This document shows, one piece after another, positions 1-7,603 of a DNA stretch of 64,000 nt (positions within the stretch are counted from its first letter, which is position 1; every line of letters starts with the position of its first letter). Made by a program: the position numbers and the translations under genes. The stretch is from the NCBI GenBank assembly GCA_041737835.1, contig JBGSQY010000049.1. One strand, 5' to 3'. This DNA is from Bythopirellula sp041737835. Its GTDB lineage: Bacteria; Planctomycetota; Planctomycetia; Pirellulales; Lacipirellulaceae. The notes under the pieces were generated by a model. That model searched no databases. It saw nothing but the letters and a program-made list of their open reading frames with translations, and was not told the origin of the DNA.

Positions 1-52
1 TTCAAAATCCAGTGCCCGCAAGGGCGTGAGGGTTCGACCCCCTCCTCCGGTA
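1..52 (+). tRNA. tRNA-Leu(CAA), 3' part only
   Basis: The window opens inside the anticodon arm of a leucine tRNA. The loop reads TTCAAAA (anticodon CAA) and is closed on its 3' side by TCCAG. A class II variable arm (GCCC-GCAA-GGGC) follows, then a T arm with stem GAGGG/CCCTC and loop TTCGACC, the 3' acceptor strand CTCCGGT and discriminator A at 52. CCA is not encoded. The 5' half lies outside the window, so the acceptor pairing cannot be tested. The gene is the probable insertion target of the island to its right. Confidence 0.9.
19..48 (+). repeat. direct repeat (att-like), left copy
   Basis: This 30-base stretch covers the 3' side of the variable arm, the T arm and part of the acceptor strand of tRNA-Leu. 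It recurs in direct orientation at 34341-34370 with one mismatch (A37 versus T34359). A tRNA 3' end repeated at both ends of a segment is the usual footprint of integration by a tyrosine recombinase. The roughly 34.3 kb between the copies is more A/T-rich and full of accessory genes. No integrase gene is visible between the copies. Confidence 0.75.
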
Positions 53-518
53 CTCTTATGGGATAAGGACTTACGTCAAATTCTGTGATCCCAGCAGCAC
101 TCTCAGAATGTGGGATTTCTACATAAGTTCTACATTTTTTCAGAGAACTCGAGCACACACGCGGCCATGAGGTTTTCGCAATCTTCGAAGCCGTTGCTAA
201 CGAACTCGCCAGTCAGATTGACATCCTCTGTGGCACTGAAAGACTAGCGTTAGTGCGATCGGCAGGTGGCGCCAGCGAGAGCGTGCTTTGGTAGCAGATC
301 AAATCCGAAAAAGTTGGATGCTCGGTCGAAGCCTCCTGATGCGTTGAGCCAACCAGGCTAGGTGCCGCGATGCTAGGAGAACACGGCATTCATGGAACCT
401 CGCTCGACGAACGGTCTCATGAATGGCTGGCAACTCGATCGCCAGCTACAAACTGATTTACTGCAGATATCTTCTCTGCCGTACGTAGCGCAGTTAACTT
501 TTGTTAGATGACGGCACA
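53..518. other. intergenic region at the left island edge
   Basis: I find no convincing gene in these 466 bases. An open stretch of about 55 codons on the plus strand ends at a stop at 292-294 but has no clear start and no recognisable motif; it could be a gene remnant or chance. A GCTGGC/GCCAGC inverted pair near 425-455 lies downstream of the minus-strand gene that ends at 519, without a T-run, so it is only a weak terminator candidate. Confidence 0.4.
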
Positions 519-1373
519 CTATTCAGCGCGACAAACTTGGCGTTGCGTTCCCAAGCCTTCAATTGAAAGCTCCATGATGTCTCCCGCTTTCAGGTACTTT
601 GGCGGTTTCTGACCCAACCCTACTCCTGGCGGTGTTCCAGTGCTAATAATATCCCCCGCCTCGAGCGTCATAAATTGCGACAAATAGTGCACTAAGAAAT
701 ACGGGTCGAAAATCATAGTCCGAGAGTTACCGTTTTGCTTTCTAGCTCCGTTAACATCGAGCGTCATGGCGAGATCGTTCACGTCGCTGATCTCGTCAGG
801 GGTGGCAAGAAAAGGTCCCGTTGGACAAAAAGTGTCGCACGACTTGCCTTTGACCCATTGGCCGCCACGCTCGAGCTGAAAAGCGCGCTCTGAGATATCG
901 TTGCAAATACAGAAACCGGCAATGTATCCTCGGCTGTCTTTGCGTGATGATAAAAGTCGAGCATTCTTGCCGATAACAATACCAAGCTCGACTTCCCAGT
1001 CCGTTTTCTCGCTGCCGCGGGGGATAATCACATCGTCGTAAGGTCCAACAACGGTGTTCGACGTCTTCATAAAGACAATTGGTTCTGAAGGAACCTGCAT
1101 TCCCGACTCGGCGGCGTGATCGCTGTAATTCAGTCCAATACAGATCACCTTCCAAGGCCGAGCGACACAAGAACCCCAGCGCACGTCGGCGGGCACAGTG
1201 GGCAATTGGTCGCCCTTCTCAGCGAGAAGACGTCCAAGCTTTTCCAAGCCATCATTCTGAAAGAACGAACAGTTCCAATCTTCAAAATACGCAGAGCAAT
1301 CCTGCCGCTGCCCATCGGCTGCGAGAACACCGGGTTTTTCCTTACCAAATTCTCCAAATCGAATGAGTTTCAT
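519..1373 (-). CDS. Fumarylacetoacetate hydrolase family protein; candidate diketo-deoxy sugar acid hydrolase
   Basis: A 284-residue protein of the FAH/HpaG fold, which hydrolyses C-C bonds in 1,3-diketo acids using a divalent metal. Family motifs are intact: NYSDHAAE (about residues 83-90), the metal-binding EVE within DWEVELG (about 125-131), and STGTPPGVG (about 244-252). In the non-phosphorylating L-fucose and L-rhamnose pathways an enzyme of this family cleaves a 2,4-diketo-3-deoxy acid to pyruvate and a 2-hydroxyaldehyde or acid. The SDR, enolase-family and lactonase genes nearby make that role likely, but substrate is inferred from context only. It is a single gene with its own upstream gap and ends near the island edge. 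Confidence 0.85.
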   Translation of the reverse strand: MKLIRFGEFGKEKPGVLAADGQRQDCSAYFEDWNCSFFQNDGLEKLGRLLAEKGDQLPTVPADVRWGSCVARPWKVICIGLNYSDHAAESGMQVPSEPIVFMKTSNTVVGPYDDVIIPRGSEKTDWEVELGIVIGKNARLLSSRKDSRGYIAGFCICNDISERAFQLERGGQWVKGKSCDTFCPTGPFLATPDEISDVNDLAMTLDVNGARKQNGNSRTMIFDPYFLVHYLSQFMTLEAGDIISTGTPPGVGLGQKPPKYLKAGDIMELSIEGLGTQRQVCRAE

Positions 1374-1512
1374 TTGGTCTCAACTTTCTTAGTAACGCAT
1401 GTCTATGTATTGTGCTGAGTTATAGTCTCATGGAATTCTGATGGAAAAATTAACTTCGAGTCGTGCGGCGTGGCCTCTATCACCCGCCGTTCCATAGTGA
1501 CAAGGATTGGAA

Positions 1513-2661
1513 TTATGGCATGTTATTCCAAATAACATTCAACTCTTCGAGTGTGGTGCTAATATCTCTTCCTTCGTGAAGAAAGCGATTGAGGGTGTCT
1601 CCACCTTGGTCCTGAACGTTCAAATATCCTTCATAACGCGGCCGCACCCAAGCACCATCCATTGTCAGTCTTGTATCACGAAAAAAGTTGTGAGTTATTG
1701 CATTGCATGCGTCATCGTCCCACGCTACGGAATTGGCCGGTTGACCATTTGCAGCGGTATAGATTGTGCGTTGGCAGTCGGCGCTAGCGAGCCAAAACGC
1801 GTAATCGAGTGCCACAGATGGATTTGCGCATGCCGCGGATATCGCGAGGCCCGTTCCGCCGAGCTGGGTTCCGATTGGACCATTCGTTCCCAATGCAGGG
1901 ATATTTGTGAAGTGTATCAGTCGGTCGGCAAACGCAGGACGCGAGTAGTTCGTGTATCCATACAATAGCGGGCAATATGCGTACTGCTGATTGTTGGAGC
2001 GGCTCATCCAGTCGAGCACGGCGGGTGGATCAAGTCGTAAACATGCACGCGGAAGATGACAAGCAATTTCTTGCATCGCGGCTAAAACGGTCTGTCCCGT
2101 CTGCTCGTCGATAAATGGTCCATGCTTTCCGCACTGACCGATCGGAGAACCAAGATTTGCAGCTAGCGAGTTAAAACTACACATCGCATCCACAGGCTTG
2201 AGCGGCCATAGCACGCGATTCTGTTTAGCAAGTTCCAGCACTTGGTCCCATGTTGAAGGTATCTCGCGCTCATCGATCAGGTCGGGCCGATAGGCTGCGA
2301 TCTGAGTGGCTGCGTCGATCGGCAATGCCCACATGTGATCATCGTAGAAATACGATGCGAAAGATGCTCCAACGCTCTGTTGGGAGAGAATATTCAACTC
2401 TGCATCTTTGCCACAACTATTGAGCGGCAACAAGCATTTGCTCTGCGCGGCGACGCCCACGTGCGGATGGTCGATAACAATCAAATCATAATTTGACGCC
2501 AAGTCGACCAAAGATTGGTCGGCAAAAGCCTGCAGCGACCTCTTTTCCCAAGAGATTGTTATCTGCTCGACTGTTTCGTTTGCGTATTTGTTGGCAGTAG
2601 CCACCAGCGGGTCAAAACCACGCGGATGATGCCACGTAATGCCCTTTAATCGAACCGGCAT
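1513..2661 (-). CDS. Solute-binding-protein-like protein without signal peptide
   Basis: A 382-residue protein resembling family 1 extracellular sugar-binding proteins of ABC importers: a periplasmic-binding fold with several aromatic and Gly-rich segments such as GTQLGGTGLAIS. The N terminus (MPVRLKGITWHHPRGFDP) is polar and has no signal peptide or lipobox, and no ABC permease or ATPase is found in the window. It may therefore act in the cytoplasm as a ligand sensor or binding protein, or its export signal may have been lost. It is transcribed divergently from the SDR at 2919, sharing a 257-base promoter region that contains the candidate LacI operator motif. Fold assignment is moderate; role is unknown. 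Confidence 0.65.
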   Translation of the reverse strand: MPVRLKGITWHHPRGFDPLVATANKYANETVEQITISWEKRSLQAFADQSLVDLASNYDLIVIDHPHVGVAAQSKCLLPLNSCGKDAELNILSQQSVGASFASYFYDDHMWALPIDAATQIAAYRPDLIDEREIPSTWDQVLELAKQNRVLWPLKPVDAMCSFNSLAANLGSPIGQCGKHGPFIDEQTGQTVLAAMQEIACHLPRACLRLDPPAVLDWMSRSNNQQYAYCPLLYGYTNYSRPAFADRLIHFTNIPALGTNGPIGTQLGGTGLAISAACANPSVALDYAFWLASADCQRTIYTAANGQPANSVAWDDDACNAITHNFFRDTRLTMDGAWVRPRYEGYLNVQDQGGDTLNRFLHEGRDISTTLEELNVIWNNMP

Positions 2662-2697
2662 GCCGAACTCCCAGAAGATAGATCAAGATCGATGTAG

Positions 2698-2711
2698 CTA
2701 AACATTATTGA
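2698..2711. promoter_or_regulatory. candidate operator motif CTAAACATTATTGA
   Basis: This 14-mer in the divergent promoter between the solute-binding-like gene and the SDR is identical to 23340-23353 upstream of the LacI-type regulator. Its core TAAACATTATTG occurs a third time at 23482-23493. The repetition in promoter-type gaps of the island suggests a shared regulator-binding site. A separate GTAAAC half-site lies at 2743-2748. Confidence 0.45.
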
Positions 2712-2918
2712 GTTGCCATAACAAATAATCGACGGCAACAGAGTAAACAAATCTGTCCAAGGCACATTTCTTGTACTCATCGAAGTAATTTAACTCTTCG
2801 AGCCAAATGTTGTGTGTGACCCCATGATTTCTCTTTGTGGTCGTAGTAAAATACTCGCACAGATTGGCAGAGTCGTTTAAAAATATTCACCATTGCTTTT
2901 GGTTCTACAGTGCTTGCT

Positions 2919-3698
2919 ATGAGTGGTCGACTTGAAAATAAAATTGCTGTCGTGACAGGTGGTGGCTCTGGGATTGGCGAAGCAATTTGCCTGCGTTTTG
3001 CCAACGAAGGTGCGAGTGTTGCCGTGCTCGACTTGGACCCAATGGCCGCTGAGAAGACCGCGACTCGCATTCAACAGGCTGGCGGAAATGCGAAGGGCTT
3101 TGTTTGCGATGTTTCGGACGAAGGGCAGGTAGATTCGACTGTCAGGGCAGTTGTAGATCTGTTCGGTCGACTGACAACACTGGTCAATAATGCTGGAGTT
3201 GCTCATATCGGAAACGTTGAGCAGACAAGCACCGCTGATCTTGATCGGATTTATCGAATCAATATCAAGGGGGTCTATAACTGCCTTTATTCTGCTGTTC
3301 CTTGGCTTAAGCAGTTCGGTGGAGGGGCCGTTATCAACATGGCATCTGTTGCATCGACCAAAGGAATTCCGGATCGCTTTGCATATTCGATGAGTAAGGG
3401 CGCCGTGATCATGATGACTCGCTCGGTGGCATGTGACTACCTGAAGTCCAACATTCGCTGCAACAGTATCTCGCCAGCACGTGTTCATACGCCGTTTGTC
3501 GATAAATACCTTAAAGAGAATTACTCGGGTCGCGAGCAAGAAATGTTTGAGAAGCTGTCGGCCACACAGCCGATGGGACGAATGGCCAGACCTGATGAAA
3601 TCGCAGCATTGGCAGTTTTCCTTGCCTCGGACGAATCAAGTTTTGTCACCGGTGCGGATTACGAGATTGATGGTGGATTTAATAATCTGAAGCCTTGA
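2919..3698 (+). CDS. SDR family NAD(P)-dependent oxidoreductase (candidate 2-keto-3-deoxy sugar acid dehydrogenase)
   Basis: A classical short-chain dehydrogenase of 259 residues. The cofactor motif TGGGSGIG is at 13-20, NNAG at 90-93, the catalytic Ser in INMASVAS near 143, and Tyr156/Lys160 in YSMSK. The ATG at 2919 is preferred to the in-frame GTG at 2910 because it leaves the usual short lead before the Rossmann strand; no clear Shine-Dalgarno sequence is seen for either. In the non-phosphorylating deoxysugar pathway this class oxidises 2-keto-3-deoxy-L-fuconate or rhamnonate to the 2,4-diketo acid, the substrate expected for the FAH-type enzyme at 519-1373. It is the only plus-strand gene in this end of the island. 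Confidence 0.85.
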   Translation: MSGRLENKIAVVTGGGSGIGEAICLRFANEGASVAVLDLDPMAAEKTATRIQQAGGNAKGFVCDVSDEGQVDSTVRAVVDLFGRLTTLVNNAGVAHIGNVEQTSTADLDRIYRINIKGVYNCLYSAVPWLKQFGGGAVINMASVASTKGIPDRFAYSMSKGAVIMMTRSVACDYLKSNIRCNSISPARVHTPFVDKYLKENYSGREQEMFEKLSATQPMGRMARPDEIAALAVFLASDESSFVTGADYEIDGGFNNLKP

Positions 3699-3724
3699 AT
3701 TCGTCCATACAGACACATTACTCC

Positions 3725-4888
3725 CTACAGATCCAATGTGTAGCCCTTAATAAGATCGTCGGGGATCTCAATCCCAATTCCGGGTTTGGTGGGGAGTTGG
3801 ATAGCCCCATCGACTACGGGATGACCAAGCTCCTGGAGTTCTTTGCGTAAGGGAGAATCAAACACTTCGGCTGGAGCAAATTCGATGTACGGAGTGATGG
3901 ACGAGTAAGCGGCCAAGTGGACGGTCGCTGCGCCGAGGATTTGAGTCGACCAATTTCCGGGGATGACTAAAGCACCCCAATCTTTGGCCTGCTCGACAAT
4001 CCGTTTGGCCTCTGTGATCCCCCCGATCGTGTTCATATATGGCTGGACAACGGAGACTTTGCCATATTTGATCATGTGAAGGCACTCCCAACGACTAACA
4101 GCATGCTCACCCATGGCTAAGGGAACTGTTGTTTGAGAGGCCAACTGTGCGTAAGGTTCGTACGAGTCCACGGGAAAAGGAGTTTCAAAGAAACAAATAT
4201 CAAGTTCCTCCAGAACTTTGCAGATTTTGACACAGGTTGCTACATCGTTGAATCGATAGCCGACATCGACGGCGAGCATGGCATCGGCTCCCAAAGCTTC
4301 TCGCGCTTTTGTTGCCAACTCAATGATATGAGCAACCGTCGACATCATTGGCTCAACTTTGAAGGCACGATAGCCACGTTGCTGTAGCTCAAGACCGCGT
4401 TCGATCTGGCTTTCAATCATGAAGCGATTGTCCCATTGATCGGAAACGATTGTGCAGTAGGGAACCACCTCGGCCGTAGGACGCGATTCAGGTGTTTGAA
4501 AATAGCAGCGTTGATATCCGCCAAGCAGTTCAAAGACGGGCTGATTTTGTTGCTGACCATAAAGGTCCCAGATTGCAATATCGAGCGCGCCCAGGCACAT
4601 CATTGCCCAGCCGCGTCGATTGTAGTGCATGATACTGTCGTACATCCGTTGCCAAAGACGTTCCGGGTGGGTCAGCGTCTGTCCGATAAGTTGCTTACCT
4701 AGAAACGAATCCCGGCCTAGCATCGCGGCTCGCGCCACTCCTGGCGGAACCCGAAATGACTCGGCGTATCCCACCAGTCCTTCATTTGTGTCGATTCGGA
4801 TGATGGCAAGCGGCTCGACACCCCCTTTATCGGGATTAACGTGAGCATCATCGCCAATAATATCAATTCGTATGTCGGTAATAATCAT
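3725..4888 (-). CDS. Enolase superfamily (mandelate racemase/muconate lactonizing type) protein, candidate sugar acid dehydratase
   Basis: A 387-residue member of the MR/MLE group. The N-terminal capping domain is followed by a TIM barrel with K167 in AFKVEP and acidic metal ligands D198 (AVDVG), E225 (FFETPF) and E251 (MGEH). The start at 4888 is chosen because the longer frame (from 4963) would overlap the upstream SDR by about 60 bases; this ATG sits 14 bases after that gene's stop. Odd points: the Asp of the usual His-Asp dyad (DxxxxGG) is Tyr here (QPYMNTIGG), and the usual His before WGT is replaced (IPGNWST). Context points to dehydration of fuconate, rhamnonate or a related acid, but the altered residues leave the reaction open. 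Confidence 0.8.
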   Translation of the reverse strand: MIITDIRIDIIGDDAHVNPDKGGVEPLAIIRIDTNEGLVGYAESFRVPPGVARAAMLGRDSFLGKQLIGQTLTHPERLWQRMYDSIMHYNRRGWAMMCLGALDIAIWDLYGQQQNQPVFELLGGYQRCYFQTPESRPTAEVVPYCTIVSDQWDNRFMIESQIERGLELQQRGYRAFKVEPMMSTVAHIIELATKAREALGADAMLAVDVGYRFNDVATCVKICKVLEELDICFFETPFPVDSYEPYAQLASQTTVPLAMGEHAVSRWECLHMIKYGKVSVVQPYMNTIGGITEAKRIVEQAKDWGALVIPGNWSTQILGAATVHLAAYSSITPYIEFAPAEVFDSPLRKELQELGHPVVDGAIQLPTKPGIGIEIPDDLIKGYTLDL

Positions 4889-4902
4889 GTTTTCGAGTCT
4901 TT

Positions 4903-5664
4903 TCAGAACGTAATTGTCAGGCCACCATCGACGACAAGAGTTTGGCCAGTGATGTAGGTGCATTCCCTACCAGAGAGGAACAGAATGGCGCTGGCAATCT
5001 CATCCGCCGTGCCTGTCCTTGCAAGTGGAATCTTACGTTGTTTGACGTACAACTGCTGAAAGGAGTCTGTGGTTGTCTCATCAACTCCATTGACGATCGA
5101 CATGGCTGTGTGGATACATCCCGGTGATACAACATTGACCAAGATGCCGTGTTCGGCCAAGTCTACGGCAAGGGCCCTGCTCCACGCATTGATGGCCCCT
5201 TTACTTGCGGCATACGCGCCAACGACGGCCTCCGCGGCAATGGCCTGCACGGAGGAGACATTTACGATTCGTCCGTAACCACGCTCGATCATAAAGGGCA
5301 CGACGAATTTGGCGAGAACGTACATGGCTTCGATATTTACAGCCTGAGTCTCGCGCCAGTGATCGAGTGAACTCTCTTGATGACGCTCGTAATAGCTAAA
5401 GCCCGCGTTATTCACCAGGACGTCGATCTTGTCTTTCTCGCCGATGACATGATCAACACTATTTTTGAGTTGGGCGTGATTGGTGACATCGCATGTAATT
5501 CCCTTTATGGAGCGAGACTCGTTTTGTAATTCCAAAAGGAGATCTTCTCTTCGATCGATCGCGTACACGAACGCACCTTCCCGAGCGAATCGGATGGCTG
5601 TCGCTCGTCCAATCCCGGAACCCGCGCCGGTAACAATTGCCACACGATCTGCAAGGGCATTCAC
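4903..5664 (-). CDS. SDR family oxidoreductase (candidate sugar 1-dehydrogenase)
   Basis: A 253-residue classical SDR: TGAGSGIG at 12-19, NNAG at 85-88, Ser in NVSSVQ near 137-138 and YAASK at 151-155 with catalytic Tyr151 and Lys155. It lies immediately upstream of the enolase-family gene with a short gap, so the two are probably co-transcribed and co-translated. In the oxidative L-fucose or L-rhamnose route an SDR oxidises the free sugar at C1 to the lactone. This gene or the SDR at 2919 could take that step, and sequence alone cannot assign which is first. It differs clearly from the plus-strand SDR, so it is not a recent duplicate. Confidence 0.85.
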   Translation of the reverse strand: MNALADRVAIVTGAGSGIGRATAIRFAREGAFVYAIDRREDLLLELQNESRSIKGITCDVTNHAQLKNSVDHVIGEKDKIDVLVNNAGFSYYERHQESSLDHWRETQAVNIEAMYVLAKFVVPFMIERGYGRIVNVSSVQAIAAEAVVGAYAASKGAINAWSRALAVDLAEHGILVNVVSPGCIHTAMSIVNGVDETTTDSFQQLYVKQRKIPLARTGTADEIASAILFLSGRECTYITGQTLVVDGGLTITF

Positions 5665-5753
5665 TATATCACCAACCTCAAAAACACAATCTGACTATAA
5701 GTTTCTTGACAGGTCTTTTTCCTATCCACGTCTGAGTACGAACCAGGGATGCA

Positions 5754-6704
5754 CTATAAAATTTTCGTGTCTCGACACCATTGCAGACCTAGTTTTAGAC
5801 CGTCCTGGGCTGTGTATCGTGGCTCATAGCTAAGTGCGCGCCGAGCCTTATCGATACTAAAGCTCATATGCTCAAAGAGAAATCGCAGGCCTTTTTCGCC
5901 GATAAACTCATATTGAAGAAGTTCTTCGAAGCTGAGAGGCATAACTTCGCTCGAGCTATCCAAAAACTCCATGGCAGTATCAAGGTAATCTTTCAGGGTG
6001 AGAGAATTCTCGCTGGATACGATAAAGACTTCACCGTGAATTGCCTTTCCCCTATCTACAGCATTTACAAAGGCGCTTGCCAGATCGTCATTGCACACGA
6101 CTTGCAAGAGGATCTCGTGAAATCCCTTGGGGACTACAACCGGCTTGCTATCTCTAAGCTTCTGGTAGAATTCGATGTTGCGACTGCCCCACAACTCCAA
6201 GGGCACTCGCCCAAAGCCCGCGATACAGGTAGGTCGCAAAATGGTAATTGGAAAACCATCCTCTAAATATTGATCAATAGCCCACGCGTCTCGAACGGAT
6301 TGTTCATGAAAGTTGACGGCCGTCTTTTCACGCCAAGGGTTATTCTCGCTGGCAGGAATGCTTAAGAGCGGTACATAGGTTCCAGTCGAACTGCAAAGAA
6401 TTACGTTTTCGACTTCGCGGAAGTACTTGTGGCAGAGCTTAATGCCATCCAGATTTGTTGCTGAAAAGATGACCGTGTCAAAGTTGCTACTTTTTGCAAG
6501 CTGCATGATGAAATTTTCATCATATTGATCCCCGCTAACCATTGTGACGCCAGCGGTGTCAACTTGGTGACGAACGTTTGTTCCGCGACTGACACCCGTC
6601 ACCTGATGGCCCGCTCTGACGCAGCCAGCTGCGATGCGACCACCAATTTCCCCCGTGGCTCCAAAGACTACGACTTTTTTTGTCATGCTATCGTATTCAG
6701 TCAA
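5754..6704 (-). CDS. NAD-dependent epimerase/dehydratase-like extended SDR
   Basis: A 316-residue Rossmann protein opening with GATGEIGG (a GxxGxxG nucleotide-binding motif) and containing the RPTCIAGFGR region typical of extended SDRs after the active site. The catalytic YxxxK is not evident at its expected place (the stretch reads DAWAIDQYL), so it may be an atypical or non-catalytic member. A second start at 6686 (MTKKVV) would give the more usual short N terminus. It follows the CBM9 lipoprotein gene and precedes the SDR gene at 5664 on the same strand. The likely substrate is a sugar or sugar nucleotide; no more specific call can be made. Confidence 0.7.
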   Translation of the reverse strand: MTEYDSMTKKVVVFGATGEIGGRIAAGCVRAGHQVTGVSRGTNVRHQVDTAGVTMVSGDQYDENFIMQLAKSSNFDTVIFSATNLDGIKLCHKYFREVENVILCSSTGTYVPLLSIPASENNPWREKTAVNFHEQSVRDAWAIDQYLEDGFPITILRPTCIAGFGRVPLELWGSRNIEFYQKLRDSKPVVVPKGFHEILLQVVCNDDLASAFVNAVDRGKAIHGEVFIVSSENSLTLKDYLDTAMEFLDSSSEVMPLSFEELLQYEFIGEKGLRFLFEHMSFSIDKARRALSYEPRYTAQDGLKLGLQWCRDTKIL

Positions 6705-6745
6705 GTAAACGTTTCATCGTGGTGATAGTAATGCCAACACTAAGG

Positions 6746-7552
6746 TCATTGATTCGTGGGCTTCTCATCGGCATCAGGAGGTGCTTCTTGAAGATCGAGA
6801 ATCGCATATTCTTCGTATCGATGAAAATCTGTTTTGGAATGTTGTGGAAAACTGCTCAGTTCACGTTGCGAGAGGTATTTGGAGAAATTGTATCGACCAG
6901 CGCTAACACGCCATTTCGAACCTGGCCCAAAAGTCTCTCCCCGCGCGGTAAGTTCTTTGACCGGGATCGCCATCTCGGATGTCCACAATTTATCGATGTC
7001 TGTCCAGTCATTGAGAGATCCATCGCAGTGCGACGCAACCATCATTTCAAAATCAGCGTCTTCACAGCTCGGCATCCCCAATCGGCCACGACTCGGATAA
7101 AAGAAACTACTTTTCTTGCCGAGCGGAGTTGCATAGAGTTCCCAGTACCAACTCTGATCCTCCGGTTTCAAGAAAATCTCGCACAGATCGCCAAGCAAAT
7201 AGTGATGAAGGTGATCTTCGGTGCCTTCTGCAATGACATCGCTATCTTTGAACGTCGCTGCCACGTAAAAGTTATCGCTATCAAAAGCAAATTGAACAGT
7301 TCCTGGTTCTTGAACGTCAACTCCGTCGGCATCACCGGGTAGACTTAATGTGTATTTGGGAGAAACTTTCCAGATCGGCTCATCCAATTTGCCGTCGACT
7401 GTGACTGGTGTCGCTGAGAATGGCGCCTGAACTTGATGCGATTCATGAGCCAATTCTTTGTCGATCTGATGTTCGCATCCCGCCAACATAAGCAGGCTTA
7501 TGTGCCAAACCAATTTTCTCGCGACCTTGAGAACACCCATTGTCATCCTCAT
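6746..7552 (-). CDS. Lipoprotein with CBM9-like carbohydrate-binding domain
   Basis: A 268-residue protein beginning with a lipoprotein signal peptide: hydrophobic stretch and lipobox LAGC (LLMLAGCEH). Mature residues show a family 9 carbohydrate-binding-like domain, recognised by VDGKLDEPIW and following beta-rich segments with Trp-rich loops (SWYWELYATP). Such domains bind sugar chain ends at the cell surface. No catalytic domain is attached. It probably captures or presents the glycan whose monosaccharides are oxidised by the neighbouring enzymes. Start: MRMTMG has two possible ATGs four codons apart. Confidence 0.75.
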   Translation of the reverse strand: MRMTMGVLKVARKLVWHISLLMLAGCEHQIDKELAHESHQVQAPFSATPVTVDGKLDEPIWKVSPKYTLSLPGDADGVDVQEPGTVQFAFDSDNFYVAATFKDSDVIAEGTEDHLHHYLLGDLCEIFLKPEDQSWYWELYATPLGKKSSFFYPSRGRLGMPSCEDADFEMMVASHCDGSLNDWTDIDKLWTSEMAIPVKELTARGETFGPGSKWRVSAGRYNFSKYLSQRELSSFPQHSKTDFHRYEEYAILDLQEAPPDADEKPTNQ

Positions 7553-7603
7553 CCTGCCAGATCAATTTTGACAGGGCGCCTTAGTGTTATGTAGAAGCCT
7601 GCG

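Noticed and set aside
1507..1968. Plus-strand ORF of 153 residues
   Set aside because: It lies entirely opposite the solute-binding-like gene, its residue pattern is random-looking and it has no ribosome-binding site.
2877..3539. Minus-strand ORF of 220 residues
   Set aside because: It is a shadow of the SDR gene on the other strand, with no recognisable motif.
4889..4963. N-terminal extension of the enolase-family gene (25 residues)
   Set aside because: It overlaps the upstream SDR coding end, and the sequence (MHLHHWPNSCRRWW...) is unlike family N termini; the ATG at 4888 fits.
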